From contig JACKHG010000006.1 in the NCBI GenBank assembly GCA_020639115.1, forward strand, positions 124,001 to 188,000: DNA of 64,000 nucleotides, in the 5' to 3' direction. Shown here piece by piece: positions 20,438 through 30,351 of the stretch. The number at the start of each line of letters is the position of its first letter. Within the stretch, counting starts at the first letter, position 1. The stretch is from Phycisphaerales bacterium (GTDB taxonomy: Bacteria > Planctomycetota > Phycisphaerae > UBA1845). The position numbers were made by a program, and so were the translations under genes. Below the pieces are notes generated by a model. It searched no databases. It saw only the letters and a list, made by a program, of their open reading frames with translations, and was not told where the DNA came from.

Positions 20438-23400
20438 CTAGCGGAAATGCCGCTGGAGGATCATCAGGTCGGCGAGATCGACGTCGGCGTCGCCGTCGAG
20501 GTCGGCACCGGCACAGGCTGAGTCCACAACGCCGCCGGGGCCCGTGAGGCAGCCGGTGATTCCGGCGAGATCCGCGGCGTCGATCGCGCCGCTGCCATCG
20601 AAATCCGCCGCCCGCGCTCGCGTCGTCCGGCCCGGATTGTCGTGAAGGAAGGCGATGTCCGCCGCGGACAGCGCCCGGCGGTAGAGCTGGACGTCGTCCA
20701 CGCGGCCGACGATGCCTTCGCCCGTGCCGTTGTTGCCGATGAACCACGGCTCCGTAGCGACGCCGGCTGGCTTGTCGCCGGGGACGGTCGCGACAGCCGC
20801 ACCGTCGATGTAGAAGGTCACGTCGTTCTGCGCGTCGTACACCGCGGCGACGTGCGTCCACGCGCCGACGGACACCGCGACGCCGGAATCGTAGACCTGC
20901 GTCGGTCCGAGCCGTTCGAGCGCTGGGCGGTTGCCCACCAGCCGCAGCGACCAGCCGTCGTAGTCCTGCCAGCTTGCGCCGAAGATCGTGCGGTTGCCGC
21001 CGAAGAGTTCCGGGTAAATCCAGACCGAAACGGTGAAGTTGTTGGTCAGCGTGCTCAGCTCGGTCGGCTCGCCGAGATCGACCTGCTGCGTCGATCCGTT
21101 GAAACGCACGGAGGTCGCCGTGGCGTGGTCGGCTCCGGCGGAGCCCAGCGTCGGTGCCGCGACATAGGTGCCGTCGTGGTGGCTGTCGCCTGCATCGCGT
21201 GCGACGGTGCCGCTGGTTTCATCCAGGCGGTAGTGCGCCACCAATGCGGCGCTCTCGGGCTCGGCGGCTTCGATCGTGAACGTGAATACGTGGTCAGCGC
21301 CGAGTGTCGTATTGCCCGTCGACGCGACCGATCCGGGGACGGTGACGGCGTATTCCGCGCCGGCCTCGACGGCGCCCACGAGGTCAAACACGGCGATGAG
21401 TCCGTCGGCTATGTGCACATTGGTGAGTCCAGCCACGCCGGGGCCCGCGATGGAGACGGCGCCCAGGCTGCCCGGTGCGGGCGGCTCACTGAAGACCACC
21501 GCGATTTCGTCGAGGGCCGGGCGCACCGCCTGGCTGCCGTCCGCCGGCCAGTCGGCGAGCACCGCGAAGGGGGCGCCCGGCGTGAGCAGCGTCGTCGCGC
21601 GCGTCAGCGCCCGCGGCGGCAGATGGACTTTGCCCAGCACTACTCCGTTGGATGTCACCGTGGCGAGGCGGTGCGCGTCGGAAGGGTTGTAGGCGACGTA
21701 CGAGTGCTCGTCGCGCGTTCGATTGTAATAGACTTGGCTCGTGGGCACGTCGAGCCGCTCGTCCCACTGGATGTCGCCGAGCAGGCGGTTGGCATGCGCG
21801 AAGTAATAGGTAATGCCGCCCGTGTAGTTGTCGCGAGCGATGGGATCCTCGGCGGTCCAGAGCGCGTCGAGCTGCTCGGCCACCCAGTCCGGATCGAACA
21901 ACTGCACGTATCCCAGCACGACGTTGCCCAGCGACGTGCCCATGCCGCTGATCGTATTCGGCTCGCCGGTCTCGGCTGCGAGCCAGGTGTCGCGTTCACC
22001 CATCATTGCGGCGTACTGCGCGGCGGCGAAGTCCGGGTCGCGCACGAGGTGATTCATCGCCGGAGAGATCGGCAACCACTGAATGCCATAAATCCACGCG
22101 GGATCACCGGAAAAGTACGTCGCATAGGCCTGTCCGCTGTCGAAGAGGATGCCGGTGATCGTCTTGGGATAGGTGGGGCTGAAGTTGCCGGCCTCGCCCG
22201 TTTGCCCGTACAGATCCTGCCAATACTCCAGCATCGCCTCCGTCTCGATCGCGTAGCCCATCGCGCCGGCTGCGGTCATCTCTGCGTCGCCGCGCACCGA
22301 GCCCAGCAGAAACATTCCGGCCCAGGATTGGATCGCTTCCGAGCTGGATTCCTGGTTGTTGCCGCCGGGGGAGCTCAGGCCGCCGGCGTACGAGTGGCCC
22401 CGCCACGGATCAAACGTGCGCAGGTAGGGAAATCGCTGATCGGTTCGGTCCCAGTTGGCATACTCCTTCGTCACCAGTTCCGCCATCGGCCCGAAGTCCG
22501 CCAGGAAAGCCGGGTCGTACATCCCGAGCAGCGCGGACGCCATGGCGAAATAGCCATAGTGAAAATGGTGATCGGTGAATTCGAAGGAGTAGTAGCTTTC
22601 GTTGAAGCCGACCAGCGCGCCCCAGTGCGGGTAGGCGGCGAAGTAGCGCGCCTCCTCGCCCGGCGTGTAGGTGAACCAGTCGGCGAGCGCGCCGCGGAGC
22701 GTGTCTTTCAGTGCCGTGAACGCCGCGGCGTTGCCGATCTCGGCTGCGAAGGCCATGTACCGTGCCAGGCGCACGAGGTCCTTGCCGCCCCAGTAGGTGT
22801 CGCTGCCGTAGTCGGTCGTTCCGGCGTACATGGTGAGGTACAGGTTCATCCGCGCGGGGTCGAAATCGTTCGCCACACCGCCGAGCGGTACCGGCGCCGG
22901 TAGGTTCGGCAGAACCCCATAGAACGGCCAGGTGATGGAGAACGCGTTGCCGGGGGCGCACCGGAGCTGACCGCGCGGCGTCAGGTACGTGGGGCCGGTG
23001 AGGTTCAAGTCGTTGTCCGTTTTGCGATAGTGGTGGGGAAGCCAGCCCTGGAGCACCGTGGTACCTGCGGACGCCAGTGAATCGGCATCGACGGCCCACG
23101 TGGTCGTCACGGTTGCAGCGGCTGGGTTGAACGCCCAGTCGAAGCGCGTGGAACGCGGAATGGCGTACGCGTAAGGGTACAGCGCCGCGAGCGCTGCCGG
23201 GTCGGGCAGTGCCCCGATCGCGACATAGTTGGCCGGCCCCGCCATCTGCAGTGTGAGTTCGGCGCCGGATACCGCGAATACGGTACCGGCGGGTGCGAAC
23301 ACGCCGAAGCTGCGGCCGCCAAAGGTCACGCCAAGATGGTCCGTCGTCACCGGAAACGCCGCGATCGGCCCGCTCTCGGTGAAGTACTGCGCGTCGGCTG

Positions 23401-24418
23401 CAGTGGTGAGGCGCGGCTGAACGCCGGTGCACTCAACCCAGGTGAAGGGCAACCCGTGCCCCATCGTCACGTCCATGCGCCGACCCGACGCATCCGCAGC
23501 GCGAAAATGCACGAGCCAGTCGCTCCAGGTCAGCGCTCGCGCGTCGGCGGGCGAGAATTCGGTGCTGAACACGGAGGCGGGGGCGGTCGGATCGTCGCTG
23601 AGCACGAACTGGTCGGCACAGATATGTCCCCAGCCACCGGACGCGTTGTCCACGATCTGGATCTGAACGGTCGCGTCGGACAGGCCGCCGTCCAGCACCC
23701 ACGTGTGCCACTCGAGGCTCTCGGAGTTGTCACCGGTGGCTGTGCGCATCACCTCGCCGTTGACCAGCAGGCGTACCTCGGTCACACCGGGATGATTCCC
23801 GCCCGCGATGAGAAAGTGCAGGTAGCCGTGCGCAGGAACGAACGTCGGGGAGGTGAGTGTGCCCGTGGCGCCGTCACCGCCGTTGAACGAGTTCACCAGC
23901 CGCTCGCCCAGGAATCCCGACACCGCCGATTGCCCGCCCAGCGCGCCGCTTGCCGGGCCGCCGCCGAACGCGGATCCGGTGGTCGACCAACCGCTCGGGT
24001 ACGCAGCGCTTTCGAAATCGGCGAGCACGGTGAGGTCGGCGGGTGGGTTGGGTTCCACCGAACCGCCGACACGCAGGGGCGCACCGAGCTCCATCTGCGT
24101 GCCGCCCGCGTTGAACGCCGTCGGGAAGGCCACGCGCACGCCGCGATCATCGGCGGAGACCACGAGCGGGTAGGCCCACATCCAGCCCGCGTAGCGGCTG
24201 ACCACCAGGTCGGTCCACCAGTCGTTGGTGGGAATGGGCAGCCCGTTGGAGTCGACGGCGTACAGCGTCCGGGTCTGCATGTCGGTCGGACCGTCGCCCT
24301 CCTGGGCGGGCGGGTATGACGCATAGGAACCCGCGCCGACGGGTACGACACTCTGAGCGCCGGCGGCGGAGGCTGCCAGCAGGACCACGATCGCGGATGC
24401 TCGATAGCGCGAATGCAC
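20438..24418 (-). CDS. Secreted GH81 endo-beta-1,3-glucanase with inserted jelly-roll, Ig-like, LamG and dockerin-like domains
   Basis: 1326-residue exported glucanase (GTG start; signal peptide 1-21). GH81 signatures: NDWWTDL at 65-71, WAYPLVV at 81-87, TDHHFHYGYF at 615-624 with the catalytic-acid Asp616, and NNQESSSEA with Glu690/Glu694. Between the first and second strands of the N-terminal sandwich, residues about 125-275 form an inserted module (SGFLGERLVNSFNGG, TATGDNSESLEWHTW, QIVDNASGGWGH) like that found in planctomycete GH32-type proteins. After the catalytic part come a Big_5/SbsA-like Ig domain (about 950-1050), a LamG-like lectin domain (about 1057-1250) and a paired EF-hand module (1271-1326). 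It likely degrades laminarin-type beta-1,3-glucan outside the cell. Confidence 0.9.
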   Translation of the reverse strand: MHSRYRASAIVVLLAASAAGAQSVVPVGAGSYASYPPAQEGDGPTDMQTRTLYAVDSNGLPIPTNDWWTDLVVSRYAGWMWAYPLVVSADDRGVRVAFPTAFNAGGTQMELGAPLRVGGSVEPNPPADLTVLADFESAAYPSGWSTTGSAFGGGPASGALGGQSAVSGFLGERLVNSFNGGDGATGTLTSPTFVPAHGYLHFLIAGGNHPGVTEVRLLVNGEVMRTATGDNSESLEWHTWVLDGGLSDATVQIQIVDNASGGWGHICADQFVLSDDPTAPASVFSTEFSPADARALTWSDWLVHFRAADASGRRMDVTMGHGLPFTWVECTGVQPRLTTAADAQYFTESGPIAAFPVTTDHLGVTFGGRSFGVFAPAGTVFAVSGAELTLQMAGPANYVAIGALPDPAALAALYPYAYAIPRSTRFDWAFNPAAATVTTTWAVDADSLASAGTTVLQGWLPHHYRKTDNDLNLTGPTYLTPRGQLRCAPGNAFSITWPFYGVLPNLPAPVPLGGVANDFDPARMNLYLTMYAGTTDYGSDTYWGGKDLVRLARYMAFAAEIGNAAAFTALKDTLRGALADWFTYTPGEEARYFAAYPHWGALVGFNESYYSFEFTDHHFHYGYFAMASALLGMYDPAFLADFGPMAELVTKEYANWDRTDQRFPYLRTFDPWRGHSYAGGLSSPGGNNQESSSEAIQSWAGMFLLGSVRGDAEMTAAGAMGYAIETEAMLEYWQDLYGQTGEAGNFSPTYPKTITGILFDSGQAYATYFSGDPAWIYGIQWLPISPAMNHLVRDPDFAAAQYAAMMGERDTWLAAETGEPNTISGMGTSLGNVVLGYVQLFDPDWVAEQLDALWTAEDPIARDNYTGGITYYFAHANRLLGDIQWDERLDVPTSQVYYNRTRDEHSYVAYNPSDAHRLATVTSNGVVLGKVHLPPRALTRATTLLTPGAPFAVLADWPADGSQAVRPALDEIAVVFSEPPAPGSLGAVSIAGPGVAGLTNVHIADGLIAVFDLVGAVEAGAEYAVTVPGSVASTGNTTLGADHVFTFTIEAAEPESAALVAHYRLDETSGTVARDAGDSHHDGTYVAAPTLGSAGADHATATSVRFNGSTQQVDLGEPTELSTLTNNFTVSVWIYPELFGGNRTIFGASWQDYDGWSLRLVGNRPALERLGPTQVYDSGVAVSVGAWTHVAAVYDAQNDVTFYIDGAAVATVPGDKPAGVATEPWFIGNNGTGEGIVGRVDDVQLYRRALSAADIAFLHDNPGRTTRARAADFDGSGAIDAADLAGITGCLTGPGGVVDSACAGADLDGDADVDLADLMILQRHFR

Positions 24419-24458
24419 GTTGTCGGAATCCCTGTCGTTGCGACCGCCAAGAGCAGGC

Positions 24459-24507
24459 GAAAAAAAACCTGCACGTCGCGGATGCGGATCCGTGCGCCGT
24501 GCAGGTT
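24459..24507 (-). terminator. Intrinsic terminator after the PEP-CTERM gene
   Basis: AACCTGCACG (24466-24475) pairs perfectly with CGTGCAGGTT (24498-24507). On the minus strand the stem runs straight into a run of eight or nine T. It lies 50 bp past the stop of the 24557-25306 gene and just ahead of the GH81 gene, so it separates the two transcription units. Confidence 0.85.
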
Positions 24508-24556
24508 ATGGTAAACACAATTGCCGCGCGGTTGCCGCTGCTCGAGCGGATGGCCT

Positions 24557-25306
24557 CTAGCGCCGCCGGCGCAGCACGACGCCGGCGCCCAGGCCGAGCA
24601 ATGCCAGCATCGACGGCTCGGGCGTGACGGTGTATGAGAACACCGGCTTCTCGTCGGCCCCGCCCGCGATCACGGTCATGAGCTCGTAACCCGACCAGGG
24701 CAGCGATCCTTCCGGGCCGTCCGGGTTGAACCGCAGGAAAACGTACTCACCGGCGTTGGCGCCGTTGGCGTACATCGTGTTCAGCCAGGCGGTCAGCGAC
24801 GTGTCGCCGCCGGCGTCCGTGTGGATGACCGTGCGGTCGCCCGGCGAGGACGGGTCGAGGAACGCGTCCTGGAGCAGCGTGGCGTTCGGATCCGCGGGTC
24901 CCGAGTAGTGGTCGACGTCGAGTACGTCCGGGATCGACGCGATGCGGTCCAGGCCGTAGAGGTCGATGTTGTAGTCCGGGGCGCTGCCGCCGAAGAAACC
25001 GGTTCGTCCATCGACGGGATGGACCCCCGGTCCGTGCTGGACGAACGCCAGGTCGGCTGAGGCGAACGAGGTGCCGCCGGGCAGCGTCGGCAGTTGGAGC
25101 GGGACGACGTAGGCCCGGCCGTTGCCGAAATATTCACCCATGTCGGCCCACCAGACGACGGGTTCGATGACGACAGATCCGCCGTTGACAACGGTCGTGC
25201 TTCCGGCCTCGAGGGGCGCGATATCGCCCAATGCGGTCCCGGTGGTCAGGAGCGCAACAGCCACTGCCGTGGCCAGCGTCGCGCCGGTGCGATTGCGTGG
25301 GGTCAT
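24557..25306 (-). CDS. PEP-CTERM surface protein
   Basis: 249-residue exported protein. Signal peptide at 1-27 (AVAVALLTTGTALG). The C-terminus is a PEP-CTERM sorting signal at 229-249: PEP, a hydrophobic stretch LALLGLGAGVVL and RRRR. Such tails are processed by exosortase and are common on extracellular proteins of biofilm formers. The middle (VVWWADMGEYFGNGRAYVVPLQLP) resembles no domain I know. GGAGGTGA just upstream of the ATG is a near-perfect ribosome site. Followed by its own terminator. No exosortase is in this window. Confidence 0.85.
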   Translation of the reverse strand: MTPRNRTGATLATAVAVALLTTGTALGDIAPLEAGSTTVVNGGSVVIEPVVWWADMGEYFGNGRAYVVPLQLPTLPGGTSFASADLAFVQHGPGVHPVDGRTGFFGGSAPDYNIDLYGLDRIASIPDVLDVDHYSGPADPNATLLQDAFLDPSSPGDRTVIHTDAGGDTSLTAWLNTMYANGANAGEYVFLRFNPDGPEGSLPWSGYELMTVIAGGADEKPVFSYTVTPEPSMLALLGLGAGVVLRRRR

Positions 25307-25777
25307 GGACTTTCACCTCCAGATCAACAGGGGCAGGGTACGCTGCATTGGGAATTCCTTTCGAAGGAGCCGCGGAGAGTTCGCGATCCAGGAATCCCAC
25401 TACTGGCGATGATAGCCCAATTGCGCGACGCGACGCAATGCCGCACGGGCTCACAAAAAACACTGCTGCGCCGTTGCGAAACAGTTTCAGGCCCACGTGG
25501 CGATGCGGTGCCGACCGTGACGTCACCAGCACCGGCGGGCGAATATGCGGGTTCATATTTTCCATCATCGCTTGACTGTCCGGTTCTTCTCGTCGGGATG
25601 AGGCGCCGTCCCATGCAGGCAGCCTGCATCGGCCGTCCGCCCGCGGCTGCGCTCTTTTCGGAGGTTGCGCGGCCGGACCGCGGCTGGCGGGGTGCGCAAG
25701 AGAAAGGCCCGCCCGGTTCACGCGGAACCGGACGGGCCGAAAGGTGCAGCAGAAACCTCGAGTTCGGCGCCGACGGC
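25307..25777. other. Intergenic region between two minus-strand surface-protein genes
   Basis: 470 bp carrying the PEP-CTERM gene's promoter side and the downstream terminator of the 1455-residue protein. I see no convincing gene; the open frames in it on both strands are Arg-rich and continue into neighbouring genes. Confidence 0.5.
25706..25738 (-). terminator. Intrinsic terminator after the 1455-residue protein
   Basis: GGCCCGCCCGGTTC and GAACCGGACGGGCC form a 14-bp stem (one mismatch) with a five-base loop. On the minus strand it is followed by TTTCTCTT. It lies 40 bp past the stop at 25778. Confidence 0.75.
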
Positions 25778-28700
25778 TTACGGCGCCAGCAGCCCCTGGA
25801 GCACGGCGTAGTCCGCCAGGTCGATTGTCAGGTCGCCGTTCAGATCGGCGCACTCACAACCGGAGGCGTAACTCATCGTCGGGCCGTCGAGGCAGCTAAC
25901 GATCTCGTCCACGTCCATCAGGTCGACGTCTCCGTCGCCGTCCATATCGCCCGGCACCGTCAGACAGCTCGGCACGAGCAGGACGTCCATGCGGATCGGC
26001 TTGGTCAGGTCGATGATCGGCCGCGAGCGGAAGTTGGCGCCCGACGTCGTGATCCGCGCCCAGCGTTCCGCGGTGGTGTCCTTCCAGAACCAGCGGAGGA
26101 TCGCCGACTGCAGGCCGCTGCTGGCCTGGGCCGTCGTGACCTCACTCGCGCTGGGCAGCGGGGCGAGGTCGGCGGGGAACGTCGAGCCCGAGAGCGTCGG
26201 CTCCTGGAACAGCACTTCGTCACCCGGTGTGTTGCTCTCGAAGTCCTCGATGACGAAGTCAGCCCCACCGGTGCCGGCGCCGACGTTGACCACGTTGTCC
26301 ACGTACATCGTGTAGGCACCGCTGCTGCGATTCGGTGACGCGGAATCAACCGATACCGCCAGGTGCTCCAGCACGCCGCGCACTGCGGTAATCGTGCCGT
26401 CGCCGGTAAAGGTGGCGATCGGATCGGTGGCGGGGTCGAACTCGTACGTGACCCACCCGGCGGCTGGGCTCAGTGCTTCACCCTGGGGTGCTCCGCTGAT
26501 CGGAGTTCCCGAGCTCACCCACTCGATCTGGCCGCTCGTGCCACCGGTGGAACCCAGGGCGGCGACATCGTTGGTCTCGCGGATACCGATGCAGATCTGG
26601 ATGTCACCGTTGCCGATACCGACTTCCAGAGCGTCCGCGGGCAGACTCGTGCCCACGCCGTTCGTCTGGTCCGCCGTGATGCTGTCGAGGTGCACCAGTG
26701 TTGTGACCGGAACGACGACCGTGCCGTTGGTGCCCATCGGGTCGGTGATCGAGCCGATCTGCACGTTGTTGGCGTAGACGACGACGCTGGTCGCGTCCGG
26801 TCCGACGTTCGTGATGGTCACCGTGGTGTCGCCCGCCTCGATCGGCGCCGTAATCGCCGGCTTGGTCGGCGGCTGGAGGGCGATCTCCTCGAAGCGGACC
26901 GGTCCGGTGGTGAGGCAGTAGTCGTCGTAGTACGCCTCGTTGCCGGCGCCGAGACCCGAGCCGATGCGCGACGTGTCGAACGTCGTCGTGCCGGTCAACG
27001 GGATGTTCTTGGCGGCGAGCAGGCCGTCAACATAGGCGTCGACGGCGTTGCCCTTGTGCACGACCGTGAACTGGTGCCACCCGATTGAACGGGTCGGCCC
27101 GTCGAATTGGTCGAGGTCGATCCAGTTGGGGCCGCCGTGGCCGTTGATGCGCAGGTTGTAGTACGCGGTCGACGGAGCACAGCACGAGGACATGCCTACC
27201 TCGATGAGGAAGAAGTCCGTGTTGAATCCGTCTGCATCCACCCACTGATTTCCCGCGCCGCCGCCGGCTGGATCATAGATCGCCGCGGTGAGTACGACCG
27301 GCTGCTCCGGCGTCGGCACCGCGTTGGAATGCGTCTGCTCGACACGCGTGTCGGAAGTCGAAATCGCGTACAACGACTGAGCACCACCCGGCGTGGCGTT
27401 CTGAGTCAGGTTGAGCGTCTGGTACACGTCGCCAGACGTCGGCGTCCAGGGCGAGGCGATGAATGCCGCCTGGTCCGCGTAGCTCTCGAACGTATCGCAC
27501 ACCAGGTTGATCGTGGATCCGGTCGTGACCGTTTCCGGATCGGACTCGACGCTCTGCGTGCCTCCGACCGTCATGCGCGCTGTCACTGTCTCGCCCATCG
27601 AGAGCGTGTAACTCGACAGCGGCACATCGACGTCGTCGACGCCCGGGTTGCTGACCGATCCGCGTACCACGCCGCCCACCAGGACCTCGACGACCGAGGC
27701 ATTGGTGTTGAGGTCGAGCACGCGCACGCTGGTTTCCCCGTCTGCCGGCGCCTTGTACAGCGTCGGGCCGGGCAGCAGGACCGTCACGGGCTCGGAGTGG
27801 CTGCTGGGCAGTCCGTCGACGGTCTGCTTGGCGGTGTAGTAGGTACCGCCGACAGCCGGGCTCGCGAGGTTGATGACCACGGTGTCCGCACCCATCGGAT
27901 CAACGGCCGGAACCACCGGCGTGTCGCTGCCGTTGAGGTGCAGCGTGACCGCCGAGGCGCTGGTGTCGATGTCCACCACCGTGATGGCCATGTCGCCGGG
28001 AATGATCGGACCTACCACCGTGGGCGGCTGGGTGGTAATGCTGTTGAAGCTGAGCGCACCCACCTGGACACAGACGTCGTCATACCAGGCTTCACCGCCG
28101 GCCGAGCTGAGTCCCGAGCCGAGGTACATGCTGGCGATCTGCTGGCCGACGCCGTGGGCCACATCAGCCGCCGCCAGGTTGCCATCCACATAGAAGTCGA
28201 TGGTGTTGCTCTTGATGGCGGCGGTGAGCACGTGCCAGCCGTTGCTGCGCTGTGGCTGGTTGAAGTCGCTGAGCGTGAAGTAGCCCACATTGGGGTAGGC
28301 ACGACCGGTGTAGTAGTTGCCGCTGATCGAGTTGGTCTTGCCCATCACGATGATCGGATCTGCGGCACCGCCGACCCCGCGCAACTCGGCCCATTGCCGG
28401 AAGAGCACCGTATTGAACGCCGCATCGTAGAAGCTGACGTTCCAGATGACGGGATGCGTGTCCGTCGCGACGACCGGACCGAAGTCGTTGAGCAGGATGC
28501 TCTGGTTGGCGTTGACACCGCTCCCGGTCAGGTCGCTGTAGGCGGCCTTCGACGTGCCCAGCACGGGCGTCGCATTCTTCGCGGTGGACAACTGCAACTG
28601 GGTGTCACCCGTATTGGGTCCCCAGACCGCGTTGAACGCCGTCTGGTCGGCGTACTCGAAGTCATCGCAGAACACGGTCGTCACGCCGTTGGTCGTGACG

Positions 28701-30145
28701 GTGACCGTGTGCGAGATGTCGCTGAACGCACCGTCCACCAGTTGGATCGCGTACACCTCCTCGCCCATGGCCAGCGGCGTGCCGGTCGGCACGGTGGCCT
28801 CAAACTGGTTGCTCACCGCCGTGGTCCCGCGCGACGCGCCGTCGACGAAGAGCTCCACCTCGGTGGCGGCCAGGTTGATGTCGACCACGCGAACGGTCGT
28901 GTCGCCGTCGGCGGGCAGGCGGCCGATGAACGGCCCGGGGAACGTGACGGGTACCGGAACCGAGTCGGAGCTCTCGAGCCCGTCCACCGTCTGGGTGGCG
29001 GTGTAGATGTCGCCGGCGATGGCGCCGTGGGGAAGCGTAAACTCCCACGAAGTCACGCCGGTCGTGTTGACGATCTGGTCCGGATCGGTGCCGTTGTCGA
29101 CCTTCAGCTTGATCTGCGTGGCGTTGGTGGAAATATCCTCCACGGTCACGGTCGCATCGTTCCGCAGGATCGGCGCGACGATCGTCGGCGGAGGCGTGGG
29201 GTCTTCCACCGGTGACTCGAATTCGACGTCGTCGATGTAGATGAAGAAGTACTCGCCGGGCGTTCCGCCGGTGTCGTCGGCGGGGTCGTTGGTGAAGATG
29301 ATCGACTCGAGCACGCCGCGATTGACGCCGTGGCCGGTCGGATTCGAGGTCGCATCGAGCATGCCGTCGCCGGCGGTGTCGACGCCGTCGGTGTTATTGG
29401 CGAACCCGCGCAACTGCGCGGCGGTCACCGCCGACAGATCGATCTCCACGTTGTAGAAGACCCCGTCCTCGGGGGGCCACAGGTCGGACGTCGCCGAGAA
29501 GCGCTTGCCGCCCGGCGGGAACGAGCCCATGCCGTTCGAGTCCGCCGCGGGGATCACCTCCGAGAGCGGCAGGTAGACGTACTCGATGTCGCCGCCGCTC
29601 GTGTCCGCCGTACCCTGCGGGAGGTCGCGGCCGGTCTCGATGATGGCGAGGCACATCAGGATCGAGGGATGCCCGCTCGTGTCCTGGAATCCGATTGGGA
29701 AATCGGGATCGACGTCGCCCTCGTAGCTGAACGCGGTGACGGCCATCTTGAAGCGGATGGTGCCGTCAAGATGCAGTGACGGGCGATTGAGATTGAGCGC
29801 GGCAGAGGTCGTGCAGCGCACGCCGGCTGTCGTCGTGTCGGTGGGATCGCGCCACGCGAAGGAAATCTCGTAGGCGTTGTCGTCGAGGCAGCCCTCGGAG
29901 CCGCCCGGACACCATGCCCCAGCCGGTGCGACGACCTGCGAGTTGGAGTAGGGGGACTGGGTGGAAGTCTCGCCGACCCAGATGCCGTCGGTCGAGCCGC
30001 TGAACTGCGGCTCCTGGAACATCACCTCCGTCCCCGGACCGTACTCATCGAACCCGGTTCCGAAGATGTACGGCTGGCCCAGAGCCGGTACGCTCGAAAC
30101 TGTCAACAGTGCGAGTGTCAACCATCCTACGCTTCGTTTTCTCAT
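25778..30145 (-). CDS. Large secreted repeat protein with dockerin-like C-terminus
   Basis: 1455 residues, signal peptide at 1-23 (LLTVSSVPALG). AGGAGAG before the ATG is a strong ribosome site. The body is a chain of repeated units: each has a jelly-roll/LamG-like sandwich (FYVDGNLAA, AYVDGLLAAKN, with the motif WYDD or YYDDYC) followed by a pair of short Ig-like segments (QTVDGL, LPADGDTTVRVVDIN, KAPADGETSVRVLDLN). The motif FQEPQFSGST at 43-52 recurs as FQEPTLSGST near 1310. The C-terminus has two EF-hand loops, GDMDGDGDVDLMD and DLNGDLTIDLAD, joined by a CLDGP linker. It is probably an exported carbohydrate-binding or adhesive protein; no catalytic domain is visible. Confidence 0.85.
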   Translation of the reverse strand: MRKRSVGWLTLALLTVSSVPALGQPYIFGTGFDEYGPGTEVMFQEPQFSGSTDGIWVGETSTQSPYSNSQVVAPAGAWCPGGSEGCLDDNAYEISFAWRDPTDTTTAGVRCTTSAALNLNRPSLHLDGTIRFKMAVTAFSYEGDVDPDFPIGFQDTSGHPSILMCLAIIETGRDLPQGTADTSGGDIEYVYLPLSEVIPAADSNGMGSFPPGGKRFSATSDLWPPEDGVFYNVEIDLSAVTAAQLRGFANNTDGVDTAGDGMLDATSNPTGHGVNRGVLESIIFTNDPADDTGGTPGEYFFIYIDDVEFESPVEDPTPPPTIVAPILRNDATVTVEDISTNATQIKLKVDNGTDPDQIVNTTGVTSWEFTLPHGAIAGDIYTATQTVDGLESSDSVPVPVTFPGPFIGRLPADGDTTVRVVDINLAATEVELFVDGASRGTTAVSNQFEATVPTGTPLAMGEEVYAIQLVDGAFSDISHTVTVTTNGVTTVFCDDFEYADQTAFNAVWGPNTGDTQLQLSTAKNATPVLGTSKAAYSDLTGSGVNANQSILLNDFGPVVATDTHPVIWNVSFYDAAFNTVLFRQWAELRGVGGAADPIIVMGKTNSISGNYYTGRAYPNVGYFTLSDFNQPQRSNGWHVLTAAIKSNTIDFYVDGNLAAADVAHGVGQQIASMYLGSGLSSAGGEAWYDDVCVQVGALSFNSITTQPPTVVGPIIPGDMAITVVDIDTSASAVTLHLNGSDTPVVPAVDPMGADTVVINLASPAVGGTYYTAKQTVDGLPSSHSEPVTVLLPGPTLYKAPADGETSVRVLDLNTNASVVEVLVGGVVRGSVSNPGVDDVDVPLSSYTLSMGETVTARMTVGGTQSVESDPETVTTGSTINLVCDTFESYADQAAFIASPWTPTSGDVYQTLNLTQNATPGGAQSLYAISTSDTRVEQTHSNAVPTPEQPVVLTAAIYDPAGGGAGNQWVDADGFNTDFFLIEVGMSSCCAPSTAYYNLRINGHGGPNWIDLDQFDGPTRSIGWHQFTVVHKGNAVDAYVDGLLAAKNIPLTGTTTFDTSRIGSGLGAGNEAYYDDYCLTTGPVRFEEIALQPPTKPAITAPIEAGDTTVTITNVGPDATSVVVYANNVQIGSITDPMGTNGTVVVPVTTLVHLDSITADQTNGVGTSLPADALEVGIGNGDIQICIGIRETNDVAALGSTGGTSGQIEWVSSGTPISGAPQGEALSPAAGWVTYEFDPATDPIATFTGDGTITAVRGVLEHLAVSVDSASPNRSSGAYTMYVDNVVNVGAGTGGADFVIEDFESNTPGDEVLFQEPTLSGSTFPADLAPLPSASEVTTAQASSGLQSAILRWFWKDTTAERWARITTSGANFRSRPIIDLTKPIRMDVLLVPSCLTVPGDMDGDGDVDLMDVDEIVSCLDGPTMSYASGCECADLNGDLTIDLADYAVLQGLLAP

Positions 30146-30244
30146 CTTTGCTCTCCTGTCAGGCCAGCCGCCGCAGCGCCAGACCGGCGGCCATTGCGCC
30201 CGGGAACGGGCTTTTCCGCGCTTGCGGTATGCGGCGCAATAACA

Positions 30245-30288
30245 GGACCGCTCTACCCCAGGCCATCGCGGGTCGGATAGAGCGGTCC
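30245..30288 (-). terminator. Candidate terminator after the 216-residue PEP-CTERM gene
   Basis: GGACCGCTCTA and TAGAGCGGTCC form a perfect 11-bp stem with a 22-base loop. On the minus strand TGTTATTG follows, only a weak T-run. It lies 64 bp past the gene's stop and about 100 bp ahead of the next gene's start. A regulatory hairpin is an alternative reading. Confidence 0.55.
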
Positions 30289-30351
30289 ATGGAACACTTA
30301 GGTAATACAGGCTCCATCACGAGCCCGCCTTAATTCAGAACTTCCCATCGT

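Noticed and set aside
20642..22903. 753-codon open frame on the + strand
   Set aside because: Antisense to the GH81 glucanase.
26363..29215. Long open frames on the + strand
   Set aside because: Antisense to the 1455-residue repeat protein, which has a signal peptide, repeats and a strong ribosome site.
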